Of a stretch of 64,000 bases of DNA, positions 34,896-43,801 are shown in pieces; within the stretch, counting starts at the first letter, position 1, and every line of letters begins with the position of its first letter. Source of the DNA: Opitutaceae bacterium (GTDB lineage: Bacteria; Verrucomicrobiota; Verrucomicrobiia; Opitutales; Opitutaceae); NCBI GenBank assembly GCA_017994935.1, contig JAGOJU010000008.1, forward strand, positions 1 through 64,000. The letters run 5' to 3'. Under the pieces are notes generated by a model. It did not search any database, was not told the DNA's origin, and saw only the letters and a list, made by a program, of their open reading frames with translations. The position numbers were made by a program, and so were the translations under genes.

Positions 34896-35885
34896 ATGCC
34901 CGCGAAGCGCACGATCGTGGTGACACCCACCGACGCCATACCTGCTTCGTTTGGCGAGGCGGCGGAGGCGTACCTCGGCTTCCTGCAACTCGAGCGGGGA
35001 TTGTCCTCTCACTCGGTTGCAGCGTACAGCCGGGACATTGCCCAGGCTGCGACCTTCCTTGACAGGAAGCGCGGGTGCAGGAATTGGCGGACGGTATCCT
35101 CCAAGGACCTTTCCGCGTGGGTGCAGTCCATGAGCGCGCATGAACTTTCCCCGGCGAGCCTTGCAAGAAAGCTGTCTGCAATCCGCGGGCTGTATCGTTT
35201 CCTCGTGAGGGAGCAGCTCTGTGCATCGGACCCGACCGAATTGCTCTCCTCACCCCGGCTCGTTCGCCCGCTGCCGGGTGCGCTCAACGCCGAGGAAATC
35301 CAGCGGTTGCTGGAGGCACCGCGTTCAGGAGATGCCCATGGCCTGCGCGACAAGGCCATGCTGGAGCTCTTTTATGCGAGCGGCCTGCGGATTTCCGAAC
35401 TCACCGCGCTGACGATTCAGCAGATCGATCTCGAGCACGGTCTCGTGCGTGTTTTTGGAAAGGGTTCCAAGGAGCGGGTCGTTCCCATGGGCGACAAGGC
35501 TGTCAGCGCGATCACGGCCTACCTCGAAGCGGGTCGTCCTCACTTCGTCAAGGCATCGCGCACGCGCAGTCATCTCTTCCTTAGCGAAAGGGGCGGACCG
35601 CTTTCCCGTGTGAGGCTGTGGATGCTGGTCAGGCACTATGCCCGGCTCGCCGGCATCAGACGCGCGGTGAAGCCCCACCTGCTGAGGCACTCCTTTGCCA
35701 CACACTTGCTCAGCGGGGGCGCGGATCTCCGGGCGATCCAGGAGATGCTGGGGCATGCAAATATTTCCACCACCGAGATCTACACCGCTGTTGAACCGTC
35801 GCGGATTCTTGATCAGCACCGTCGGTTTCATCCCCGGGGCAAAAGACACCCGGCTGAAACCGGCGCTCCCAAGAAAACCCCTTGA
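34896..35885 (+). CDS. Tyrosine recombinase, XerC/XerD type
   Basis: About 329 residues from the ATG at 34896, chosen because GGAAGGGG sits about 5 nt before it. The SAM-like core-binding domain (about 20-105, YLGFLQLERGLSSHSVAAYSRD) is followed by the catalytic domain. The active set is visible: R in GLRISELTAL, K in GKGSKERVVP, H-x-x-R in HLLRHSFATHLL, GH in EMLGHANIST, and the nucleophile Y in EIYTAV. Such enzymes resolve chromosome dimers at dif. With no integrative-element genes nearby, a housekeeping Xer role is more likely than a phage integrase. XerC and XerD cannot be told apart here. Confidence 0.92.
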   Translation: MPAKRTIVVTPTDAIPASFGEAAEAYLGFLQLERGLSSHSVAAYSRDIAQAATFLDRKRGCRNWRTVSSKDLSAWVQSMSAHELSPASLARKLSAIRGLYRFLVREQLCASDPTELLSSPRLVRPLPGALNAEEIQRLLEAPRSGDAHGLRDKAMLELFYASGLRISELTALTIQQIDLEHGLVRVFGKGSKERVVPMGDKAVSAITAYLEAGRPHFVKASRTRSHLFLSERGGPLSRVRLWMLVRHYARLAGIRRAVKPHLLRHSFATHLLSGGADLRAIQEMLGHANISTTEIYTAVEPSRILDQHRRFHPRGKRHPAETGAPKKTP

Positions 35886-35968
35886 CCGTATTTGCGGGCA
35901 CTCCGTGATCGTTTTCCTTTGAACCCAGTGAAACCAATCGCCTTCGAGCTGAAGTCCCTCACACGCAT

Positions 35969-37885
35969 ATGAGCGATCCCATCCGCCACGAATGCGGCAT
36001 CGCCCTCGTGCGACTGCTGAAACCCCTCTCGTACTACCAGGAGAAGTACGGCACACCGCTCTGGGGTTTCTCAAAGCTGTTCCTGCTGATGGAAAAGCAG
36101 CACAATCGTGGCCAGGACGGCGCCGGAGTGGCCTGCGTGAAGCTCGATGTGCCCGCGGGTGAGCCCTTCATGTTCCGTGAGCGGCAGGTCAAGGCGAACC
36201 CTCTGGACAAGATTTTCAAGGCGCTGCTGAAGCAGTACCAGGACAAGGTCGCTGCGGGGACAATCCATCCGGAGTTTCCGGACACGGTGAAGAAACATTT
36301 CGATTTCGGCGGCGAGCTTCTGATGGGCCATCTTCGCTATGGAACGAGTGGCGGGTACAACCTGAGCTCCTGCCATCCGTATTTCCGCCGGTCGCCCTGG
36401 CCGACCCGCAATCTCGCGCTCGCGGGGAACTTCAACATGACCAACACGGGTGCCCTGAACGACTCGCTGATTGCGATGGGGCAGCACCCGATTTTTGCGA
36501 CGGACACCCAGGCGCTGCTGGAGAAGATCGGGTTCTACCTAGATGAGGAGCACGAGGATCTCTATCGATTCCTGCGGACGAGAAACATGGACGGCGGGGA
36601 AATCTCGAAGCGCATCAGCGAGGACTTCGACCTCGGCAGGGTCATCACCCGCGCTTCAAAGGATTGGGATGGCGGGTACGCGCTGGTGGGCATGATGGGG
36701 AATGGCGATGCGTTTGTCGCCCGCGATCCATCAGCGATCCGGCCCTGTCACTATTTCCAGAACGACGAGGTCATCGCTGTCGCGTCGGAGCGTGCGCCGC
36801 TCATGACCTCCTTTGATCTCGCCGCCGAGGAGGTTCGTGAGGTCGATCCCGGCCACGTCCTGGTGATAAAGAAACGCGGTGAACTCAGGTCCATCCGCTT
36901 CACACCGCCGCTTCCGCGGACCTCATGTTCGTTTGAACGGATCTATTTTTCGCGGGGCAATGATGTGGACATCTACCTTGAGCGAAAGGCGCTCGGAGCC
37001 CGGCTCTCGGACCAGGTGCTCAAGGCCATCGATCATGACTGGGCGAACACGATCTTCAGCTTCATTCCGAACACGGCGGAGGTCGCCTACTACGGTCTCA
37101 TGTCCGCTTTGCGGGAGATCCGCCGCGACGAAGTCAAGGCCGCCATACTCGACGCGAGCCGCAAGGGACAGCTGACCGACGCGCTCCTCGACGACCTCAT
37201 CCTGAGGAACTGGCCGCGCGGGGAAAAGGTCGTGGGCAAGGATGTTAAGATCCGGACCTTCATCGGACAGGAGAATTTCAGGAATCAGCTGGCGGGGCAT
37301 GCCTACGACATCACCTACGGATCGGTGCGCCCCGGAAACATTCTGGTGTGTGTGGATGACTCGATCGTGCGGGGCACGACACTGCGTCGTTCGATCCTCC
37401 GCATGCTGTCGCGCCTGAATCCGAAGAAGATCGTGATCCTGTCGACCGCGCCGCAGATCCGCTATCCGGACTGCTACGGCATCGACATGTCCGAGCTCGG
37501 CAAGTTCATCGCCTTCGAGGCTGCAGTGGCCCTGCTCAAGGAGCGCGGCCAGGGGGATCTGCTCGAGGAAATCTATCGGGCCTGCCGCGACGAGGTCGCC
37601 AAGCCTGCTGGCGCCGAACTCGAAAATCAGGTCCGGCGCATCTATGAACCGTTCACCCCCGCAGAGATTTCCGCGAAGATCACGGATCTTGTGCGCCCCA
37701 GGCGGATCGACTGGAAAGGCGAGACGGAGATCATTTTCCAGACCATCGAAAACCTCCATCTCGCCGTGCCGAATCACACGGGCGACTGGTATTTCACGGG
37801 CAAGTACCCGACGCCCGGCGGGTATCGCGTCGTGAATCAGGCCTTTCTCAACTACTACGAGCAAAACGAAGGCCGCTCCTACTAG
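35969..37885 (+). CDS. purF: Amidophosphoribosyltransferase (long form)
   Basis: A 638-residue protein. The class II glutaminase domain begins after a short propeptide: C9 in HECGIAL is the expected N-terminal nucleophile. Further motifs are KQHNRGQDGAGVA and HLRYGTSGGYN. The phosphoribosyltransferase domain has the PRPP loop at about 457-470 (NILVCVDDSIVRGTT). It makes phosphoribosylamine, the first committed purine step. It is about 130 residues longer than E. coli PurF and matches the long form known from Bacteroidetes and relatives. purM follows 17 nt later. Confidence 0.93.
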   Translation: MSDPIRHECGIALVRLLKPLSYYQEKYGTPLWGFSKLFLLMEKQHNRGQDGAGVACVKLDVPAGEPFMFRERQVKANPLDKIFKALLKQYQDKVAAGTIHPEFPDTVKKHFDFGGELLMGHLRYGTSGGYNLSSCHPYFRRSPWPTRNLALAGNFNMTNTGALNDSLIAMGQHPIFATDTQALLEKIGFYLDEEHEDLYRFLRTRNMDGGEISKRISEDFDLGRVITRASKDWDGGYALVGMMGNGDAFVARDPSAIRPCHYFQNDEVIAVASERAPLMTSFDLAAEEVREVDPGHVLVIKKRGELRSIRFTPPLPRTSCSFERIYFSRGNDVDIYLERKALGARLSDQVLKAIDHDWANTIFSFIPNTAEVAYYGLMSALREIRRDEVKAAILDASRKGQLTDALLDDLILRNWPRGEKVVGKDVKIRTFIGQENFRNQLAGHAYDITYGSVRPGNILVCVDDSIVRGTTLRRSILRMLSRLNPKKIVILSTAPQIRYPDCYGIDMSELGKFIAFEAAVALLKERGQGDLLEEIYRACRDEVAKPAGAELENQVRRIYEPFTPAEISAKITDLVRPRRIDWKGETEIIFQTIENLHLAVPNHTGDWYFTGKYPTPGGYRVVNQAFLNYYEQNEGRSY

Positions 37886-37901
37886 GAGTCGTCACGATTT
37901 C

Positions 37902-39008
37902 ATGAGCCTCAGTTACGATTCCTCGGGAGTTCGCTACGACCAGCTTGATCCGTTCAAGCGCGCCTGTCAGCAGGCGGCGCGCCGCACCAGCGGGGCGCTC
38001 GCTGCGCATACCTACCGGGAGCCGGGAAACACTCGCGGGGAGAGCGCCTACCTGATGGAGGCGGACGACCATTTTCTCGCGCATGTGGAAGAGGGACTCG
38101 GCACAAAGAACCTCGTGGCGGATGCGATGCAGGCCGTGTCGGGAAGGTGTTTCTATCGCGAGATCGCCATCGATACCGTGGCCACCATCGTCAATGACCT
38201 GATCACCTGCGGCGCGATGCCCATTTCCGTCGCCATGCATGCTGCGGTGGGTGATTCCGGATGGTTTGCGGACGAGCCGCGCATGAGTGCCCTGGTAGAT
38301 GGCTTTGCGGAAGGCTGCCTCCAGGCCGGTGCTGTCTGGGGGGGAGGGGAGACACCGACGCTGCGGGGAATGGTTTCTCCCGATACGATCGTTCTCGCCG
38401 GATCCGCAGTCGGCAGGATCAGTCCCAAATCCCTTCGCATCACGGGCAACGTGAAGGCGGGCGATGCCATCGTCTTCCTTGCCTCCTCGGGTGTGCAGAC
38501 GAACGGACTCTCCCTGTGCCGGCTGATTGCCGAGTCGCTGCCGGAGGGTTATCTCACACCGCTCGCACATGGGGATTCCCGGACATACGGTGAGGCGCTG
38601 CTTGCGCCCTCCGTCATCTATGTTCGTTTCGTGAAGGCCTGCCAGGAGGCCGGAATCCCGCTCAACTATGTGGCCCATGTGACGGGTCATGGCTGGAGAA
38701 AACTCATGCGGCTGGAAGAGCCGTTCGTCTACGAGGTCCATGTCCCGCGGCCGATCCCTCCGCTGTTCCGGTTTCTCATGGAGAAGGGGCCGATCGCGCT
38801 TCGTGAGGCCTACGCGACCTTCAACATGGGAGTCGGGTTCGCCGCCTATGTGGATCCCTCGTTTTCCGGGAGAGTCCTCGAGCTGGCGGCGGCCGCCGGG
38901 TACGATGCGTGGGTGGCCGGAAACGTGCGCAAGGAGGGCGCCCGCAAGGCGGTCACGATCCCCTCGCTCGGACTCGCTTATGAAGGCGATACGCTTCAGG
39001 TGAGATAG
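37902..39008 (+). CDS. purM: Phosphoribosylformylglycinamidine cyclo-ligase (AIR synthase), divergent
   Basis: A 368-residue PurM-like ATP enzyme. Aligning motifs are EEGLGTKNLVAD (for DGVGTK), DTVATIVNDLITCGAMP, GCLQAGAVWGGGETPTL, GDAIVFLASSGVQTNGLS and AHVTGHGW (for HITGGG). It converts FGAM to AIR in purine synthesis. Its position 17 nt after purF supports the assignment. The replacement of the usual GGG in the last motif by GHG and the EEGLGTK change mark it as a divergent member. A different AIRS-superfamily activity is a small possibility. Confidence 0.85.
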   Translation: MSLSYDSSGVRYDQLDPFKRACQQAARRTSGALAAHTYREPGNTRGESAYLMEADDHFLAHVEEGLGTKNLVADAMQAVSGRCFYREIAIDTVATIVNDLITCGAMPISVAMHAAVGDSGWFADEPRMSALVDGFAEGCLQAGAVWGGGETPTLRGMVSPDTIVLAGSAVGRISPKSLRITGNVKAGDAIVFLASSGVQTNGLSLCRLIAESLPEGYLTPLAHGDSRTYGEALLAPSVIYVRFVKACQEAGIPLNYVAHVTGHGWRKLMRLEEPFVYEVHVPRPIPPLFRFLMEKGPIALREAYATFNMGVGFAAYVDPSFSGRVLELAAAAGYDAWVAGNVRKEGARKAVTIPSLGLAYEGDTLQVR

Positions 39009-39025
39009 ACCGGACAAGTCGCAAC

Positions 39026-40333
39026 CTACCGTCCGGAATTGCGGCGCCAGTGTGCTCCGGGTTTGCCCCGCGGATGATGGGCGGGCGGGTTGCGAGGCGC
39101 GGGAGGAGCCGCATCGCGTCTCGGGTTCGAAGGCCGGCTGCCGTGACGTTGCTGCGGGCGCGGAGCGGGACGATTCGGCCGGCTAGTGTCGATCGCGGGT
39201 GATTTGCCACCCAGATAGGCAAACGACTCCAGGGTGAGCTGCGGAATTTTCTGTCCGATGAAACGCTCGATGTCGCGGACGTCGCCGGAGTTTTCGGGCG
39301 TGGCCAGTGTGAAGGCGTCGCCCACCGCCATCGCGCGTCCCGTCCTTCCGATGCGGTGGACGTAGTCTTCCGGGTTCTCAGGCACGTCATAGTTGATCAC
39401 ATGGGAAACGCCGGCGACATCGATTCCTCGCGCCGCGATGTCGGTTGCGACCATGATCTCGTAGCGCCCGGCCTTGAAGCCCTCCAGCGCCTCGACCCGC
39501 TGGTTCTGGGATCGGTTCGCATGCAGGACGGCGACCGAATGGTTTGCCGCCTTGAGGCGCCGCGCAATGCGGTCGGCCCCGTGTTTGGTGCGCGAGAAGA
39601 CGATGACGCTTTGGAAATCGGTTTTCGTGAGGAGACCCAGGAGCAGGTCGAATTTCTGTTCGTGCAGAACTGGGAAAAGTGCGTGTTTGACCGACTCATT
39701 GACGGAGCGGGCGACGCCGATTTCGACGCGTACGGGATTGGAGAGTGCGAACCGCGCGACCGCCTCGATTTCGGGAGGGACTGTTGCTGAGAAGAATAGC
39801 GTCTGCCGCTTTTGGGGGCACATCGAGACGATGCGCTTGACGTCATGGATGAAGCCCATGTCGAGCATGCGGTCGACTTCGTCCAGGATCAGCACTTCGA
39901 GCTGGTCGAGTCGCAACGCCTTTTCCTGGAGGAAATCCAGGAGGCGGCCGACTGTGGCGATGACGATGTCGACGCCGTGTCTGAGTTCACTTCGCTGACG
40001 ACCGTACCCCACGCCGCCATGAAGCACGGTTGCGCGCACATCGGTGAAGCGACCAAGATCGCGGAAAGACGTTTCAACCTGGGCTGCCAGTTCCCGGGTC
40101 GGCTCGAGAACGAGGACGCGTGGCTGTCCGGGCTTGTGCGGGCCGAGCCGGTTTAGCACCGGAAGGGCGAAGGCAGCGGTTTTCCCGGTTCCCGTCTGCG
40201 CCGATGCGATGAGGTCGCTGCCGGACAGAATGACTGGAATTGCGCGCAGCTGGATGGGCGTGGGATCGACGTAGCCCATGGCTTGAACGCCCCGGACCAG
40301 ACTGCTGTGCAGACCAAGTTGAGTAAACGGCAT
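39026..40333 (-). CDS. DEAD-box RNA helicase, RhlE-like
   Basis: About 435 residues from the ATG at 40333 (MPFTQLGLHSSLVRGVQAMGY), where the Q-motif begins; a frame open to 40573 codes only for arginine-rich, unconserved sequence. Motif I is AQTGTGKT (45-52), Ia PTRELA, motif II DEVD (151-154) in place of DEAD, III SAT, and VI HRIGRTGRA. The C-terminus is a basic, proline-rich tail (about 375-435) typical of RhlE proteins. It is expected to remodel RNA in ribosome assembly or decay. It converges on purM with 17 nt between the stops. Confidence 0.92.
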   Translation of the reverse strand: MPFTQLGLHSSLVRGVQAMGYVDPTPIQLRAIPVILSGSDLIASAQTGTGKTAAFALPVLNRLGPHKPGQPRVLVLEPTRELAAQVETSFRDLGRFTDVRATVLHGGVGYGRQRSELRHGVDIVIATVGRLLDFLQEKALRLDQLEVLILDEVDRMLDMGFIHDVKRIVSMCPQKRQTLFFSATVPPEIEAVARFALSNPVRVEIGVARSVNESVKHALFPVLHEQKFDLLLGLLTKTDFQSVIVFSRTKHGADRIARRLKAANHSVAVLHANRSQNQRVEALEGFKAGRYEIMVATDIAARGIDVAGVSHVINYDVPENPEDYVHRIGRTGRAMAVGDAFTLATPENSGDVRDIERFIGQKIPQLTLESFAYLGGKSPAIDTSRPNRPAPRPQQRHGSRPSNPRRDAAPPAPRNPPAHHPRGKPGAHWRRNSGR

Positions 40334-40720
40334 GGTGCAGCCTGCGGGATCGATCCGGGAAACGCGAGCGAATCCCTGGGATGCCCCTTCCATGGTCTTT
40401 GGCTTCAGGGATTCGAGGGGAGTGCGCGAGGAGCGGCGAGGATGGAGTGCCAGCAGGCTACGAAGAGCCGGGGCTGGCGCATGTCCGGCCGGTGATCGAC
40501 GCAGACTTGCCGTGGGGCGCAGCGCAAGAAGACGAGTTGGACGAGTGCGTTTCCGTAACATTTTCGCCGGCACTCAGCATGACGGAGGCTGGTTGCAGAA
40601 CGTAGCGAGCGCAGCGGATCTTTCTGCGAGTCAAGCCTCACGACGTGCCCTCTTCCTCTTCGCTTCCCGCTTCGCGAGGAAATCACCGACTGCGAGGCCG
40701 CCAAGGACTGGGTTTGCCCA
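40334..40720. other. Intergenic region upstream of the DEAD-box helicase
   Basis: 387 nt between the helicase start and the end of the nitrilase gene. It should contain the helicase promoter and leader. RhlE/DeaD genes often have long leaders, but no hairpin or riboswitch consensus was recognised. No credible gene is seen. Confidence 0.45.
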
Positions 40721-41647
40721 CTAGAGGTGCACTGCGCATTTTGCACCGCGATCGACTTTCAACGAAAAGATATCAGGCCGCGCGTAGTGACCTATGGGAT
40801 CGAAATCCATTTTGCTTTTGACCAGCTTCGCGTTGTCCAACTCGGCATATAATACAGTTGCCTCGTCGAAAACCGGGCCGGCAAGGATCTCGCCGAGCGG
40901 TCCAACAATCACGCTGCCTCCCCGCATAACCGCTTCGTCCGGATTCTTGACGAGCACGCTTCGATAGTTGTCGCCGAATTCTCTCCGTCGGATGAACTGG
41001 GCGGCACTGAGCACGTAACAACGCCCTTCCAGGGCGATGTGCTGCATCGAGGACAACCAAGTGGGCCGGTCATCCGCTGTCGGGGCACAATAGATTTCCA
41101 CGCCTTGCGCATACATGGTCGAGCGTAGCGCCGGCATGTAGTTTTCCCAACAGACCACGGCGGCGGTTTTGCCGACATCGCTCTCGATAACGTCCAAAGT
41201 TGATCCGTCTCCAAAACCCCAGATCAGCCGTTCGGCGGCGGTTGGCATCAGCTTTCGCCGCGTGCCGACCCTGCCTCGCTTCGGGTCGAAATAGACGACC
41301 GCGCAATAGAGTGTGGATCCACCACGCTCGACGATCCCGAGCACTACAAACACGTTGTGTTGACGCGCCGACTTTTCGATCTGGCGCAATTCAGGCCCGT
41401 TCAGTTCGACGGCACCCTGGAAATAGCGGAGAAATTCGTCGCGACCTTCCGGCAGGCGCTGCCCAACTGGAGCATCGAAGGTCAGGCCCTTCGGATACGT
41501 GCCAAGGAAGGCCTCCGGGAAGAGGACAAATTCGGCTCCGTTGCCTGCTGCCTCCCCGATAAGCCGGCAGGCTTTTTCCGTCGTCGCCGCGGCATCAAAG
41601 GGAACGCTGCTTTCCTGCACCACGGCAACTTTGACTTTTGATTTCAT
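40721..41647 (-). CDS. Nitrilase (carbon-nitrogen hydrolase superfamily, branch 1)
   Basis: About 308 residues from the ATG at 41647 (MKSKVKVAVVQESSV); the frame opens earlier, but those residues overlap the transporter gene. The catalytic triad is complete: E45 (LFPEAFLG), K132 (RRKLMPTAAERLIWGFGDGS) and C166 (AVVCWENYMP). The KLMPT...ER..WG.GDGS block is characteristic of true nitrilases and cyanide-degrading relatives, not amidases. It hydrolyses R-CN to the acid and ammonia. It is translated 25 nt after the transporter stop, so the two are an operon. The preferred nitrile cannot be read from sequence. Confidence 0.9.
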   Translation of the reverse strand: MKSKVKVAVVQESSVPFDAAATTEKACRLIGEAAGNGAEFVLFPEAFLGTYPKGLTFDAPVGQRLPEGRDEFLRYFQGAVELNGPELRQIEKSARQHNVFVVLGIVERGGSTLYCAVVYFDPKRGRVGTRRKLMPTAAERLIWGFGDGSTLDVIESDVGKTAAVVCWENYMPALRSTMYAQGVEIYCAPTADDRPTWLSSMQHIALEGRCYVLSAAQFIRRREFGDNYRSVLVKNPDEAVMRGGSVIVGPLGEILAGPVFDEATVLYAELDNAKLVKSKMDFDPIGHYARPDIFSLKVDRGAKCAVHL

Positions 41648-41672
41648 TGGATCGTAAGGGGCCTGGATTCGC

Positions 41673-43274
41673 TCAGGTGATGTCGGTGTCTCGTGTCTCC
41701 GGCACCACCAGGAAACCGACGATCGCGGTGATGCCGGCGACGAGCACGGGATACCAGAGTCCTGCAAAGATGTTGCCGTGATAGATTGTCAGTGCCGACG
41801 CTATGAACGGCAGGAATCCCCCGAGGAGACCTACGCCCAAGTGGAAAGGGAGTGACAGCGACGTGGTTCGTATCCGGGTTGGAAATAACTCCACCATGAA
41901 GGCTGCCATCGGGCCATGAACCATGGCGGTCATGGCCAGCAACCAAACGATTACCGACACGGCACCCGCGTAGTTGGTTTTGGCCGGGTGAGCCCTGAAC
42001 CCAGCCGTCGCCAAGGCGTTCGCGTAGGCTGTTTCTTCGAAGCCCTCAAGGCGCGTCGAACCAACCATGGTGACGACACTCGAAGCTGCCGGATCGGCGA
42101 TGAATTTGTACGAAAGCCCGTTGCGGATGAAGAAGTTTCTCGCCTGGTCCGATGCGGATGCTGGTTTGTAGAAAATCGAGAACGTGCCCGTATTTCCAGA
42201 GATGGTAATCGGGGTTGACTTGGCAAATGTGATGAGCTCGGGGTTCGTGAATTTGGAAAGCGCCCGAAATGACGGAACAATCGTGAATGCCGCAAGGGCG
42301 AGACCCGCGATCATGAGGCGCTTTCGTCCGATGCGATCGGATAGCGCGCCACACACAATGAATAGGGGAGTGCCCAGAATCAGCCCGACCGTGAAAATCG
42401 AATAGCTTGTTTTGTAGTCCACCTGCAGAATTGTCTGGAGGAAGAACAGCCCATAAAAGTGGGCCGTATACCACACGACCGTCATGCCTGTTGTGACACC
42501 AAAAAGCAAAATCAGCATCCGTTTGACGTTGCCCATTTGACCAAAGGCTTCTGCAACCGGCCGCGCGGAGGCCCGGCCCTCCGCTTTCATCTGCTCGAAT
42601 ACCGGCGACTCCTCGAGTTTCAGCCGGATGTACACTGAGATCGCCAGGAGTACGATGGACGTGAGAAAAGGAATTCGCCAGCCCCAGCGTTTGAAGGCCT
42701 CCTCACCCACCAGGACCCGACACGCAAGGATGACCGACAACGACAGCAGGAAGCCGACCGTGGAGCTGATCTGTAGCCAGCTCGTCACGTAACCACGGCG
42801 GCGGCGCGGAGCGTATTCAGCCACATAGGTTGCGGCGCCACCATACTCGCCACCGACGGCCAATCCCTGTGCCAAACGAAGACACACCAAAATGGCAGGT
42901 GCCCACATCCCAACTTGGTGATAGCTGGGGAGGAGGCCGACAGCAAAGGTCGATACTCCCAAGATCACCAGTGTGATCTGGAAGGAGCGCTTGCGGCCGA
43001 TCCGATCGGCGAGTGCGCCGAAAACGAGGGCACCAATCGGCCGCATGGCGAATCCGGCACCAAACGTCGCCAACGCGGACAGAAAAGCGGCCGTTTCGTT
43101 TCCTGGAGGGAAAAAGTATCCGCTGAAGAACACCGCGAGACTGCCGTAGAGGAAAAAATCATACCACTCGAAGATCGTGCCAACGGATGCGGCGACGATC
43201 GCAAGCCTGGCCTTTGCAGAATGATCTGACGCGATAGCATCAGGCGCGATTTCGACGCGTGGGGAAGGGTCCAT
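41673..43274 (-). CDS. MFS transporter, metabolite:H+ symporter (MHS) family
   Basis: A 533-residue protein with 12 predicted transmembrane helices. The family N-terminus GTIFEWYDFFLYGSLAVFF, the loop ALADRIGRKRSF and the GGEYGGAATYVAEYAP block all fit MHS symporters (ProP/ShiA/KgtP type), which bring in organic acids or osmolytes with H+. An unusual central segment of about 100 residues (roughly 340-450), between two transmembrane blocks, contains LITFAKSTPITISGNTGTF and similar beta-rich sequence and has no counterpart in short MHS proteins. The nitrilase 25 nt downstream suggests uptake of a nitrile or of its acid product. Confidence 0.9.
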   Translation of the reverse strand: MDPSPRVEIAPDAIASDHSAKARLAIVAASVGTIFEWYDFFLYGSLAVFFSGYFFPPGNETAAFLSALATFGAGFAMRPIGALVFGALADRIGRKRSFQITLVILGVSTFAVGLLPSYHQVGMWAPAILVCLRLAQGLAVGGEYGGAATYVAEYAPRRRRGYVTSWLQISSTVGFLLSLSVILACRVLVGEEAFKRWGWRIPFLTSIVLLAISVYIRLKLEESPVFEQMKAEGRASARPVAEAFGQMGNVKRMLILLFGVTTGMTVVWYTAHFYGLFFLQTILQVDYKTSYSIFTVGLILGTPLFIVCGALSDRIGRKRLMIAGLALAAFTIVPSFRALSKFTNPELITFAKSTPITISGNTGTFSIFYKPASASDQARNFFIRNGLSYKFIADPAASSVVTMVGSTRLEGFEETAYANALATAGFRAHPAKTNYAGAVSVIVWLLAMTAMVHGPMAAFMVELFPTRIRTTSLSLPFHLGVGLLGGFLPFIASALTIYHGNIFAGLWYPVLVAGITAIVGFLVVPETRDTDIT

Positions 43275-43333
43275 CAGTGTTTTGAGCTTTGCCGTTTTGT
43301 TGGACGCAAAGGTTTTGATCCGGGATAGAGGTG

Positions 43334-43383
43334 GTGCGATCCGGTGTTAGGTACCAAACTATCCGGGGTGATAGGTGACACGT
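43334..43383 (+). repeat. IS481-type element end, copy 1
   Basis: The sequence GTGCGATCCGG...ATCCGGGGTGATAGGTGACAC matches, over about 50 bp with a few differences, the segments at 43579-43628 and 45695-45745, which read the other way. These are inferred to be terminal sequences of one IS family. Confidence 0.7.
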
Positions 43384-43440
43384 TTGTTGGTGGGGATTGG
43401 TGGTTTGGGAGGCAAGTAAGATTTAGTGGGAGGGGTCAAG

Positions 43441-43569
43441 GGAGGGTCTCGGCTCGCCCACTATCTTGGATTGAGCGGAAGGAGGCTGGATGGCCTCGGC
43501 CTTCAGGTCGCGGTACATTCGATCGTGGGAGCCCTTGTCCTGCAGCGAGGCCGGCCGGTTGAACTCGAC
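43441..43569 (-). pseudogene. IS481-family transposase remnant (C-terminal fragment)
   Basis: An open frame translates as VEFNRPASLQDKGSHDRMYR followed by DLKAEAIQPPSAQSK, the third-catalytic-residue region of IS481 transposases. Intact relatives have HERM at this point, so the catalytic Glu has become Asp (HDRM). Everything upstream of it is missing: the fragment starts directly next to an element end (43579-43628). It is a deletion remnant, not a gene. Confidence 0.75.
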
Positions 43570-43578
43570 CTCGAATAC

Positions 43579-43628
43579 GTGTCACCTTTCGCCTCCAATA
43601 GAGTGTTACCTATCTTTCCGGATTGAAC
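43579..43628 (-). repeat. IS481-type element end, copy 2
   Basis: Read on the minus strand this is a degenerate copy of the same approximately 50-bp end (TCCGGAAAGATAGGTAACAC, then GAAAGGTGACAC). It abuts the transposase fragment at 43441-43569 and is inverted relative to 43334-43383. Confidence 0.7.
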
Positions 43629-43801
43629 CGTCGGAGAAACCCGCGCCTGCCCTGGGCCGGGAGGAAAACGAGCATTTTGGTCGACGCTGGCGCGGGCAGG
43701 GTGGCGAGACTGGTCGCCGCTAAAATTCGCACGCAACAGCTGCCGCTCGCGCAGTGGTTTCGTTGACCTTCCCGCGCGCCGTCCATTTCCTCCATGCCAC
43801 A

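Noticed and set aside
40334..40573. Possible N-terminal extension of the RhlE-like helicase
   Set aside because: The 80 extra residues are arginine/proline-rich and unconserved; the Q-motif starts at 40333.
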